This document shows positions 35,229 to 43,863 of a DNA stretch of 64,000 nucleotides, piece by piece (position 1 is the first letter of the stretch; each line of letters begins with the position of its first letter). A program made the position numbers and the translations under genes. The notes below the pieces were generated by a model, which had not been told where the DNA came from, made no database searches, and saw only the letters and a program-made list of their open reading frames with translations. The DNA is taken from positions 124,001-188,000 of the forward strand of contig NZ_FZOO01000003.1 of the NCBI RefSeq assembly GCF_900188375.1. The letters run 5' to 3'. Origin of the DNA: Geodermatophilus pulveris (GTDB lineage Bacteria > Actinomycetota > Actinomycetes > Mycobacteriales > Geodermatophilaceae).

Positions 35229-35889
35229 GGGCAGACCACCGTTCGGCGGCGGTCCGGCCGGTCAGGCCGGCGGCCCGGGCGATGTCGGCCCAGGAGGCCC
35301 CGGCGGCGACTGCGGTCTGCACCGCCTCGTCGAGTGCGCGGGTGGCGGCGGCCTGCCGGGCGGCGGCCGCCTCGACGTCTTCGAGGGCTTGCCATCCGGC
35401 GATGTGCCGGCGCCACTCGGCGATGACCCGTGTCTCGTCGGCGGCCTCCAGATCGGCCCACGGGCCGGCGACGGCCAGCCGCCGCGCCGCCGGGTCGGCC
35501 AGCTCCCATCCGGTCACGCGGGCCCAGGGGGTGCCGCGCCAGCCGCAGGTGCACCCGGCGACCCAGCCGGCCACCTCCGCGTCCGGACGCCACTCCTCGG
35601 CCTCTTCGGCCTGGTCGATCACCTCGCAGTGCACCGGGCCGCCGGCGTCGGCGGGCATGATCCCGTGACCGCCGAGAACCGTGCCGTCGGACCAGACGCC
35701 CTCGGCGGTGGCACCGTCGCGGTAGGTCAGCCGCACCCGGTCGCCGTCGCGCGGCCCGTCGTCGGGCCGGCGGGCGACCAGCACCCCGCGGGCGCTGGTG
35801 GTGCCGGCGCCCTGGGCGCCGTCGGCGAACAGCGGCACCACCCAGCCCTCGTGCTCCTGGCCGCCCACGACCGGGCCGATCCATCCCAT
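35221..35889 (-). CDS. Hypothetical protein with C-terminal HTH-like segment
   Basis: 222 aa from the ATG at 35889 (AGGAG, 5 bases away). The N-terminal half is a beta-rich domain (GWVVPLFADGAQGAGTTSARGVLVA; DRVRLTYRDGATAEGVWSDG), with a central CTCGWRGTPWARVTGWEL. The last 30 residues (AVAAGASWADIARAAGLTGRTAAERW) look like a helix-turn-helix. Forms an operon with the 34539-35228 gene. Inverted repeat CTGTGGACG..CGTCCACAG lies 67 bases before the start. Confidence 0.72.
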   Translation of the reverse strand: MGWIGPVVGGQEHEGWVVPLFADGAQGAGTTSARGVLVARRPDDGPRDGDRVRLTYRDGATAEGVWSDGTVLGGHGIMPADAGGPVHCEVIDQAEEAEEWRPDAEVAGWVAGCTCGWRGTPWARVTGWELADPAARRLAVAGPWADLEAADETRVIAEWRRHIAGWQALEDVEAAAARQAAATRALDEAVQTAVAAGASWADIARAAGLTGRTAAERWSARE

Positions 35890-35955
35890 CGCTGCTCCTC
35901 TCGGTGCTGGGAGCCTCGCCGTTGCGGCGCCGCCGGAGCCTGTCCCGGCCGGCTT

Positions 35956-35982
35956 CTGTGGACGGCCCGTCGTCGTCCACAG
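35956..35982. promoter_or_regulatory. Inverted repeat, operator-like site 1
   Basis: CTGTGGACG (35956-35964) and CGTCCACAG (35974-35982), 9-bp perfect arms with a 9-base spacer. It resembles site 2 at 36703-36727. It lies upstream of the 35221-35889 gene. DnaA boxes share the core GTCCACA, so an origin-type role is also possible. Confidence 0.45.
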
Positions 35983-36068
35983 CCGGGGCTGGCCACACGG
36001 GCGCACCGTCTGCCGGAAGACCGACGCGGCCCCGTGTCCGGTCCGGCCGCTGTCCGCCGGGCGCGGGG

Positions 36069-36290
36069 CTATCGGCTCGGGGCCCGGTCTGCTTGGGCGT
36101 CGATCCAGGTACGCAGGTCGGCGCGGCGGTAGAGGACGCGCCGGCCGAGCCGGAAGCTGGTCGGGCCGGTGCCGAGGTGCCGCCAGTACCGCAGCGTGGC
36201 CACCGGCGCGCGGAGCACGTCGGCGGCCTCGGTGATGGTCAGCAACTCCGGCTCGTGGCCGGCGGTGGGGTCGGCGGTGGGGTCGGGCAT
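36069..36290 (-). CDS. Excisionase-like helix-turn-helix protein
   Basis: 73 aa. LLTITEAADVLRAPVATLRYWRHLGTGPTSFRLGRRVLYRRADLRTWID is the winged-helix pattern of AlpA/Xis-type (HTH_17) proteins. Likely directs excision of this element with the integrase at 50935, or regulates element genes. ATG with GGGAG upstream. It is far (14.6 kb) from the integrase gene, which is unusual. Confidence 0.8.
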   Translation of the reverse strand: MPDPTADPTAGHEPELLTITEAADVLRAPVATLRYWRHLGTGPTSFRLGRRVLYRRADLRTWIDAQADRAPSR

Positions 36291-37254
36291 GGCTGGCTCC
36301 CGGGGGTCGCGGTGGTGGGCGGTGCCTTCACCCCAGAAGGCGCCATTTCGGGCCCGGTGGTGACACCTCACGACCAGCTTTTTCTGGCGGTCTCCGGTTT
36401 TTCCCCTGTAGCGGCCACCGTGGCGGGTCACCTGCCAGCGACGGAGACCAGCCGGTGGACAGCCCTCCGGTCCTGCGGCCGGGTGCGGCCCCGTCCCGAT
36501 CAGAAGGTCGCCCGGGACCGTCCTCCTGTGCGTCTCCGGCCGATCCCCGGTTGTCGCTCCGCGGCCCTGGTCCTGAGCGGCCTGCGCCGCCCGCGCACAT
36601 GAACCACGTTCCCCGGCCGGGCTTCCTCCGGTTCTCCTCCTGTCGTCCTCCAGCCAGCCGGTGCAGGCCCGGACATCGGGGCGCTCCCGCGCGCACGGAC
36701 CCTGTGGACGACGGCTCGTCGTCCACAACACCGGCGACGGACGCCCTCGAGCGGGCGCCGGCCTGGCCGCGCTTCACTCATGGCGCACGACTCCCCACCC
36801 GGGGCACGGCGAGACGACCGGGCCCGTGACCGGTCCGCCAGGGGCCTCCGCGACGTGTCGGGTGACCGGGGCTCGCTGACCGGTGCGCGCGCCGTCGCTG
36901 GTGTCGCGCCGCGGCCGGTGGGGCGGGCCAGAAGCACCCTTCGGGCCACGCTGCGCGTGGCGCCGGCTGCGCCGTCGTCACCGTCCGCCTGCGGGGGGCT
37001 GTCCTTGCTGGTCCCCCGACCCGTCCGGCAGCTCAGCGTAGGGACCTCCCGCGCCGTCTCCTCCCGACCGGACCAAGTCCTTCCGCCCTTCGGGCGCTGC
37101 GCTGCGGAAGCAATCTTTGTCCGGTCGTCCCCCGCCGGCGCTCCCGGCCCCTGAGCAGAGCTCTTCGCCGGACGGGCCGGGGGAATGGGTGGCAGGACAC
37201 CTGTTCCGCAGTTCCTCCCGTACCGGTGTCGGCTCCAGTCCCGGGAGGGTCCAG
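36291..37254. other. Long non-coding region upstream of the ArdC-like remnant
   Basis: 964 bases with no supported gene. It holds an inverted repeat at 36703-36727, a CCACGC-TGC-GCGTGG hairpin near 36954, and a nested hairpin at 37080-37110 (CTTCCGC/GCGGAAG around CGCCC-TTC-GGGCG). Long open frames on both strands are antisense to each other and lack ribosome sites. Confidence 0.4.
36703..36727. promoter_or_regulatory. Inverted repeat, operator-like site 2
   Basis: TGTGGACGAC (36703-36712) and GTCGTCCACA (36718-36727), 10-bp perfect arms with a 5-base spacer; same core as site 1 at 35956-35982. The two sites flank the excisionase-like gene. Confidence 0.45.
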
Positions 37255-38030
37255 ATGACCACCACCAGCACCAAAGCCAGCAACACGGCCAGCGCCACAG
37301 CCAGCAGCACGAGCAGCAGTCGGACCAGCAGGGGAAGCCGGACTCGGCGGGCACAGCTGAGCCCGGCGCAGCGGGAGGCAGCCGACGCCGCCAGGGCGGC
37401 GAAGATCGCCGCCCTGCACGACCAGATCAGCGAGCGCATCGAGCAGCTGACCGCCGATCCGCAGTGGCGCGCGATGCTCGATGCCGCCGCGAAGTTCCAC
37501 ACCTACAGCCTTGGCAACCAGCTGCTGATCACTGCAGGCCGCGCGGCTGGGCATCAGCCCGACCCGGGTCGCCGGGTTCACCACTTGGAAGGCGCTGGGC
37601 CGCAGCGTGGTCAAGGGGTCCACCGGGCTCGCGGTCCTGGCCCCGTGCACCTACAAGCGCAAGAACGCCAGCAACTAGCACCGGGCAGGACACCGACCAA
37701 ACCGCACCCGCCGCCACGACGGGGACAGGAACGGCAGGGGAGCCGGCCGGCGGGGACGCCGACCAGTCGGCCGGGGCGCGGGTGCTGCGCGGGTTCCGGG
37801 TCGCGCACGTCTTCGACATCTCCCAGACCGAGGGCGACCCGCCGCCCGACATCGCACCCGAACTGCTCACCGGTGACGCCCCCGCCGCCCTGTGGCAGGC
37901 GCTGGCCGCCCAAGTCGCCGGCCACGGCTACACGCTCGTCCGCGAGGCCTGCGGGCAGGCCAACGGCCTTACCGACCCGGCCGCCCGCACCGTGCGGGTC
38001 CGCCCGGACGTGGACAGCGAGGTGCCGATG
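37255..38030 (+). pseudogene. ArdC-like antirestriction protein remnant
   Basis: Starts well (GGAGGG before ATG) with RRAQLSPAQREAADAARAAKIAALHDQI and AMLDAAAKFHTYSLGNQLLI. Near 37530 the frame breaks; family sequence goes on in another frame (LQAARLGISPTRVAGFTTWKALGRSVVKG, then LAVLAPCTYKRKNASN). A TAG follows at 37677 and the protein resumes in a third frame (ARVLRGFRVAHVFDISQTEG to ARTVRVRPDVD). The C-terminal zinc protease-like half is missing; it breaks off at about 38030 against an unrelated fragment. Full-length ArdC-like proteins bind ssDNA and help incoming elements evade restriction. Confidence 0.8.
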
Positions 38031-38250
38031 CCTCGAACCCCTCCCGGCAGAACACGCCTCCGGTGAGCTGCGCGCGATCGGCGCTGAGCGCTTTCTCACC
38101 GGGGTTGCGGAACCTCCCGCCCGACAGCTCCAGCGGCCCGCCGATGCTCGCGCCCAGGAGTCGCACCTCCCCCTCGGCCTCGAACCCCTCAGTCGGCAGG
38201 ACAGGTCGGAGGCGGACATGCCGCAGTCGTGGGGAGTCGTAGACGTCCTC
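38031..38250 (-). pseudogene. Pentapeptide/oxidoreductase-type protein fragment
   Basis: The minus strand reads VYDSPRLRHVRLRPVLPTEGFEAEGEVRLLGASIGGPLELSGGRFRNPG and continues to TGGVFCREGFEA, a pattern of repeated beta-helix rungs seen in large actinobacterial membrane-associated oxidoreductases. Both ends are missing. It abuts the ArdC-like remnant in the opposite direction, so the junction is a mosaic of deletions. Confidence 0.5.
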
Positions 38251-38367
38251 GTGGCAAGACCCGGGCTGTAGCGCTGATCAGTCAACCGGTGACGGCGCTG
38301 GTGCTGGCGCGCTGGGGGGTGGTGATGGACGCGTTGCCGGGCGAGTGCAGGACATTTAGCTGGGCTG

Positions 38368-39744
38368 TTGGACCGCGTAGCGCTACCGGCTTCGTCGTAC
38401 CGTGACTCAGTGATCACTCTCGAGGGCTCGCCCTACTGCTTCGACGAGGTCGAATCCCCCTTCCTTCAGAGCAGCAGCGCGCTCGCGGAGCGCGTTGCAC
38501 TGTTGCGGGGCGAAGGGACACTGCGGGACGAGACGCTACGCGCGTACTTCGGCGACAAGCGTTTTGAAGAAGTTGCAGAATCGAACGCCATCGAAGGGAG
38601 CACCCTCGACGTTCGTGAGACGCAGCTAGCAGTGCTCTCGGGAATCGCGGTGACCGGGCACGACCCGGCCTACGTGCGCGATGCGATCAACCTCGCACGG
38701 GCGCTGGACCGCACCGTCGAATTGGCGTCGCAGCAGCGACCCACCGATATAGAGCAGGTGAAGGAAGTCCACGCGCTCATACTCGGCGAGCGACCGGGTG
38801 CCGGCGTGTTCCGTAGCGAAGCGATCAGGATCTCGGGATCTGAACATCGTCCTCCCAAGACTTGGAGGCAAGTGATGGATGCTATGGACGAGTGGGAGCG
38901 CTGGTCCCTAGCTAACGTGTCCGCGCCACCGGTACTGCGCGCCGTTGTGCTGCATACGTGGCTCACCCACATTCATCCCTTCCTCGATGGCAACGGAAGG
39001 ACGGCGAGGGCGATTCTGAACCTAGAGTTCATCAGATCCGGCTACCCCAGCGTCATCCTCCGCAAGAAGGACCGCGTGCGTTACTACGAGGCATTGGCCG
39101 AGTCGGACCGAGGCGGCGACTTGGGCCCGATCGGGCAGCTCGTTGCGGACCGTTGCGCGGACGCTTTGGGAGCCCTCGAGCGGGCCGCTCGCGCCCAGCA
39201 GGGCTATAACGAGGTCCAGGTGCGCTTGAGGGAGGCTCAGAAGCGGCAGGTCGGGATCTGGAACGACGCCGTGCGCCTTCTCTTCTCGCTCACCGAGGAC
39301 GCCTTACAGCAGGCCTTCGGCGCCGTCGGCCAGGTCAGGACCACCTGGTATGACGCGGAGCTGAGCTTGGAGGACTATCTGGCTCTACTGAGCAGCGACC
39401 CATCTGGCAACTCGTGGATTTTTCGCTTTGATGTTTCTGTGCCGGCCGTAGGCGAAACTTCTTACTTGGCTTGGGCGGGCTTCCGGTCCGATCGAGTAAG
39501 GGCCTGGAGCAACATTGGAGCAGGCCCGAGCATCTTCTGGTCGGTTAGAGACGCCACGGGATCGAAGCCTTGGGTTCGTCGAGACGAATTAGCGCCGGGT
39601 GGAGCGGAACTGACGCTGAAGGTTCCCGACGTCGATAGGTGGATCGTCCGGGAGGCGAGCGGCGAGATCGGACGGCGCCAACCCAGTGAACTGGCCCGCA
39701 GCATCGTCCGGGGTGTCGAGGGGGCACTTGGCGATGGATCGTAG
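38368..39744 (+). CDS. Fic domain protein (AMPylase-type)
   Basis: 458 aa. The Fic motif HPFLDGNGRTAR (about residue 205) is canonical, so AMP transfer from ATP to a hydroxyl is the expected reaction. An N-terminal SNAIEGST segment matches the inhibitory helix signature (S/T)xxxE(G/N), so the enzyme should be self-inhibited. A C-terminal 170-residue extension of unknown fold (YDAELSLEDYLALLSSDPSGNSWIFRFDV) may bind the target. The start is TTG 38368 or GTG 38410. Lower G+C than the host. Stand-alone gene in the element's cargo region. Confidence 0.85.
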   Translation: MDRVALPASSYRDSVITLEGSPYCFDEVESPFLQSSSALAERVALLRGEGTLRDETLRAYFGDKRFEEVAESNAIEGSTLDVRETQLAVLSGIAVTGHDPAYVRDAINLARALDRTVELASQQRPTDIEQVKEVHALILGERPGAGVFRSEAIRISGSEHRPPKTWRQVMDAMDEWERWSLANVSAPPVLRAVVLHTWLTHIHPFLDGNGRTARAILNLEFIRSGYPSVILRKKDRVRYYEALAESDRGGDLGPIGQLVADRCADALGALERAARAQQGYNEVQVRLREAQKRQVGIWNDAVRLLFSLTEDALQQAFGAVGQVRTTWYDAELSLEDYLALLSSDPSGNSWIFRFDVSVPAVGETSYLAWAGFRSDRVRAWSNIGAGPSIFWSVRDATGSKPWVRRDELAPGGAELTLKVPDVDRWIVREASGEIGRRQPSELARSIVRGVEGALGDGS

Positions 39745-40188
39745 ATCGAGAGTCTTGAAGGGGATAGGTGCCGTTAGCCAACTTCTCGCGGGAGTAGCCG
39801 GATCGTGCGCTGCCGCGCTGCCGCGCTGCCGCGCTGCCGCGCTGTCCCGCTGGTCGTTCCCGCTGCGGAGCACCGCCGCAGCGGCCCTCAAGTCACGGCA
39901 GAGCAGTATGTCCAGCAAATACGGGGTGACAGTCGCCGACGCAGCTACGTTCCGTTGCGAAACTAGATCGGCGTTGGGCATGGACGCGAATCCGCTTCTA
40001 CCTGGGTCCGCCCGCGTCACGCGCGGTTGGTTGCCGGCGCTGCTACACCGTGGTGCAATCTAATGCCGGGGCGTTGGGAGATTCTGAGGCCCCGTGGCGG
40101 GAGCACGCCTGCGTCTTGAGTGGGCAGATCGATAGACGGGCGTGAGAGCTGCAGGGTCCTCCACTTAGGCCTAGCGCCGCCGTCCGCC
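39745..40188. other. Non-coding gap with an 8-bp tandem repeat
   Basis: Between the Fic gene and the convergent DUF6602 gene. Four exact copies of GCGCTGCC (39807-39838) plus a partial one make a minisatellite. No gene supported. Confidence 0.4.
39807..39845 (+). repeat. Tandem repeat, unit GCGCTGCC
   Basis: Four perfect 8-base units followed by a degenerate fifth (GCGCTGTC). Not CRISPR-like (no spacers). Prone to slippage. Confidence 0.7.
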
Positions 40189-41025
40189 CTACCGTGCCGC
40201 GCGCCAATAGCCCACCAGGGGGTGCCAACGCCGTCGAATGCGGGGTGGGTAGGTGAAGACGCAGAACATGAAGTCGGCCAGTGCCAACTCGCCTGTTGCG
40301 CTGGCAACAAATCCCGTTGGTTCCACCAACACCCTGTCGGGAGTCTGCCAATCTCGAACATTGATAAGAGAGTACTTGCCCAATACGACAACCGCATCTG
40401 GCCTGTACTCGGGGTGGACGTCCTCCAGTGCTTCGTTCAACCGCGATACGGCAGTGCTGGCACTCAGGGCAGTGTCGAAGCAGAATACCAAGTACGGCAC
40501 GTGGTCGAGGAAGGAGCGCGCCTCCGACGGAGACTGACTTCTATAGTCGTCATCTTCCGCTCGAAGTTTGTGTAGCATCTTCACAGACATGCAGTTGTCG
40601 CGGATGCGCTCGACTTCCGGCCCAGTCAGCCGAGCCTTCACCTGGACGGCTACATCTACGCCTTCGACGATAAGCAGATCCGAGACCTCCTCGTTGCCGA
40701 GCAACGGCTGATCTTCGTTACAAACGAGCACGTCTATTTCACCGGACTGCAATCCGGAGGAATCGATGACGCTAGACCTCGTCACCACCCTGCCTCGGAG
40801 GGTGGACCGTAGAAAGCCGGCAACGATGTCCTCGTTCTTCCTCCCGAGCACGGCACTGTCGCGGTGAAGGCGGCGCACCATATCGAACTTTGCCTGCAGG
40901 TCCGACGCCCTGCCCCTCCAGTAGTTGGCAAGAACGTCTGGCGCATCTGGATCGATAGGCCATCCGAGTGGGCGTTGCGGTAGCGGCCAGCCTTGCTGGC
41001 GGGCTTGCCCTTCGGATGGATTCAC
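40189..41025 (-). CDS. DUF6602-like protein, possible nuclease fold
   Basis: 278 aa, GTG start. Core GRKNEDIVAGFLRSTLRGRVVTRSSVIDSSGLQSGEIDVLV followed by VEGVDVAVQVKARLTG has the Asp...x-Val-Lys arrangement of PD-(D/E)XK folds and matches my memory of DUF6602 proteins. The rest (ARSFLDHVPYLVFCFDTALSASTAVSRL) is helical. Such proteins often occur in accessory islands with toxins. Clearly lower G+C than flanking chromosome. Confidence 0.65.
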   Translation of the reverse strand: MNPSEGQARQQGWPLPQRPLGWPIDPDAPDVLANYWRGRASDLQAKFDMVRRLHRDSAVLGRKNEDIVAGFLRSTLRGRVVTRSSVIDSSGLQSGEIDVLVCNEDQPLLGNEEVSDLLIVEGVDVAVQVKARLTGPEVERIRDNCMSVKMLHKLRAEDDDYRSQSPSEARSFLDHVPYLVFCFDTALSASTAVSRLNEALEDVHPEYRPDAVVVLGKYSLINVRDWQTPDRVLVEPTGFVASATGELALADFMFCVFTYPPRIRRRWHPLVGYWRAAR

Positions 41026-42696
41026 AACGCGGCCGAGGTGTGGCGCATCGGCAGCGTCCCCCTCACAATTGCGGAGTATAAGGGCCTACGATCCCACGTG
41101 GACTTCGATTCAGCGTCGGCCGATAGGACTACCTGCTCAAGGCGGCTCAAGCGTTGCCTCGAGCTGGCCCGTGCACTCTTGCGAGTCGAGGCTGGCAGGG
41201 AGGTTGAGCGGGTCCGCAGACCGGCACTGGCGTGGTATCGCCGGGATCGCGACGAAACGTTAGGCACCGCCCGTAGGGGCAGTGGTCGCATGTTCGAACT
41301 GCGAACTGAAGACAAGGGTAGTCGCGACCACCATCTCGACGACGCTGGGCTTTGCGGGTCTCCGGTGCGACTTCGCCACGCTCGACACCCTACCGAGCCG
41401 GCCACGGGCCGGTAGCGGCTGCGCGGTCTATCGGGAGAGGGACCGGCGCTTCAGCTGACCAAACGCAACCTGGGTGGCATCGCGCCTTGAGTCACCAGCT
41501 TGCCCTCGTCGCCCCCACGTAGGCGGTGGGTCGACAGCTCCGCCGCCAGGCGGACGGGCCAGGGCGGCGCGCTTAAGCCGGGGGCACGCTCTCTTGGGCT
41601 GATGTCCCGCAGAAGGAAACGCGCACCGGACGCTGGGGGTGTCCTCGATCGGGAAGCCGGGATCACCGCAAGGGGATCCCTATCCGGGCATGGTGAGGTG
41701 CTGGGTGATCCCGTCGGGTCCTGCGTCTTCTGTGAACGGCGCTGGGATGGCGTGGCGCCAGTGGGTGACCGCTCTGGGGTTGCCGGGAAGCTCTTGGGTG
41801 GATCACCGCCCTGGCCAGTGCGCGAGAAGTTTGCGGGCGGCGTGGGTGCCGAGACTGCCGCGACGGCACTTAGGCAGGACTCGGCAAGCTGATGGGGTGG
41901 ACCCTCTCGGAGCAGAGCGAACCCGCCCAGGCGGTCGTCGACCAGAACAGCAACGCCGCCCGCCCCGGGGAGCCGTCCCAGTAGCGGTCGAGCAGACCGC
42001 CAGCCTCACCGAGGACCAACCGGCGGAACCGAGCCTCGCCTAAACCCGAAGCGGTTCGACTTGACTCCCGCGGCGTAGGAGCGCAAGGGTGTGCGGGCCC
42101 TTTGGGCCACGCTCTACCGGCCTTAAGCCGGACCAACTCCCCGGGGTACGTCATGACCACGCCGCCTCCGCGTCCGCCGCCTCCGCCGCCTCCGCCGCCT
42201 CCGCCGCCTCCGCCTGTCCGACCCAACACTCCGCCGGGTCACCCCACACCTGGTCGATAGGGGACCCGACTCACTCGTCAACAGTGGCCGCCGTGGTGTT
42301 CCGTCCTATGGCGCCGGCCGAGTCGGCGGCTTAGGCCGGTGATGTCGCGGTCGTCGCGTGGCTCGCAACGCAGATGCATTCGAGCCCGTGGCTTCCACGC
42401 ACGGCAGCGCCCATCTCCTTCGCGCTTTGCACACTCGGCAAGAATGGGGACAGGTTGTTGCCTTCCAAAGCGTCTTCTGGAGAACCCCTGCGAAGTACTG
42501 CGGTCCCAACGTTGAAGTTCGGCCGACGAGGGAGCCCTTCAACAATGGACACCATTCGTTGCAACACCATGCATCACGCGCCCGGAACATGGCGCCTGGC
42601 ACAGATCGTTCTTGAGTATGCGCAGCGCCTTGGTGCTCAGAGGCCGTCGATAGCGACGACTCCCGGCGTGTGCGTATTGCCACTGAGGCGCGACAC
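41026..42696. other. 1.7-kb gene-poor region
   Basis: No gene I can support with confidence. A plus-strand frame at 40993-41415 has some protein-like sequence (VPLTIAEYKGLRSHVDFDSAS) but overlaps the DUF6602 start and lacks a ribosome site. Frames around 41640-42040 look like fragments. A 9-bp tandem repeat lies at 42161-42211. Confidence 0.35.
42161..42211 (+). repeat. Tandem repeat, unit GCCGCCTCC
   Basis: Five copies of the 9-base unit (the second separated by GCGTCC). Could encode poly-(AAS) or be simple slippage sequence; no convincing gene surrounds it. Confidence 0.7.
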
Positions 42697-43863
42697 ATGA
42701 GTGGAATCGTGACCAACCTATTGTTGGGGACTTTGGCGTCAATCATCGCTGGCGTTGCCATGCTGATCCTCACAAACAAGGACGACATTCGCTACTACCT
42801 AGTCGCAAGGCGGCGCCACCGTGTCCTACAGGACACTTGGGTCCACTACCGCCTGACGAGGAGTAAAGGCTCAGCAGAGTCTTTGTGGGTCGGTTCGACG
42901 GTGGATCTCCACCTCAATCGCTTCGGGAGGCTCCGAGGTGCGGTTGTGCCCACCATCAAGAGCCCTTCGGAAGCGCCGACGCAAAGCCACGCGTCTGCGT
43001 CCGAGCAAGTCGAGCGCGCGACTGATCGCGAGGCGCTCCGCCAGCCGGCACCACTCGAAACTGCAATAGGATCGTTCAACTCGAACTCGGACAGGATGAG
43101 TAAGCCAGCATCGCTCGAGTCGCAAGGCGTTGAGCTCGAACTGTCGAGGTACTCGGTCGGTGGAGCAATACGGAATGGTGTGATGAGGCTGCGTCTCGAG
43201 AACGAGTGGACGCAGCAGGAACCGATCACGATGACTTATCCAAATCTGCAGTCCCGCCAACTGCTAGGCGTATGGCTGGGACAGGATATGGACCAGCGTT
43301 GGACCACCAGTCCGTCGATACTGAGCAGAGACGTTCTTACGCGGGAGGACTTGGACGAAATCGCACTAAGGCAGCGAGTGCTCAGCCGAGTCACCACCAG
43401 GCACTTTGTTCGCTTCTTTCCAGGGGAGGTGTCCGCACGATGGTGGACGGAGGTCGGCAGGAGGACCGTTGAGTACGTAGATTCCGAAGGGAGATGTCCT
43501 CGTTGCGTTATTGAAGGCGAGGCCCGCGAGGATGGTACGGACAAGTTGGTCTTCGGCCCTTACGAGCGCTTACCTCTCGTAGGCACCTATGAGGTGACGT
43601 GGCGACTAGCAGTGCACTGCCCAGACACTGTGGACAAGAAGGCTGAGGTCGTTCGCCTTGACGTCTATGGGCGTGACCGCGCTATGGGGGAGTGGCGGCT
43701 CAAGCGCGAGCAGGTGACGGAAGAGTACCGGTATTATTCGGTCAAATTCCCATACAGAAATCCACGTTTGGCGTTGGAGTATCGCGTCTCCTTACTCAAG
43801 AAGGGTGTCGTTGCGCGCCTATACGACGTTACCGTCGAGCGACCAGGGGTGAATGACGATTGA
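42697..43863 (+). CDS. Membrane-anchored beta-rich hypothetical protein
   Basis: 388 aa from the ATG at 42697 (GAGG 8 bases upstream). One N-terminal helix (LLLGTLASIIAGVAMLILTN) is followed by a positive stretch (ARRRHRVLQDTWVHYRLTR) and a long soluble part with many short beta-type segments and a CxxC (GRCPRCVIEG). No family recognised; the layout of one or two helices plus a beta-domain is reminiscent of effector proteins of anti-phage systems, but this is only a resemblance. Last codons overlap the next start, so it is first in a three-gene cassette. Confidence 0.7.
   Translation: MSGIVTNLLLGTLASIIAGVAMLILTNKDDIRYYLVARRRHRVLQDTWVHYRLTRSKGSAESLWVGSTVDLHLNRFGRLRGAVVPTIKSPSEAPTQSHASASEQVERATDREALRQPAPLETAIGSFNSNSDRMSKPASLESQGVELELSRYSVGGAIRNGVMRLRLENEWTQQEPITMTYPNLQSRQLLGVWLGQDMDQRWTTSPSILSRDVLTREDLDEIALRQRVLSRVTTRHFVRFFPGEVSARWWTEVGRRTVEYVDSEGRCPRCVIEGEAREDGTDKLVFGPYERLPLVGTYEVTWRLAVHCPDTVDKKAEVVRLDVYGRDRAMGEWRLKREQVTEEYRYYSVKFPYRNPRLALEYRVSLLKKGVVARLYDVTVERPGVNDD

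Noticed and set aside
39807..42211. Tandem repeats considered as CRISPR
   Set aside because: The 8- and 9-base units at 39807 and 42161 are directly adjacent without spacers, and no cas genes are present.
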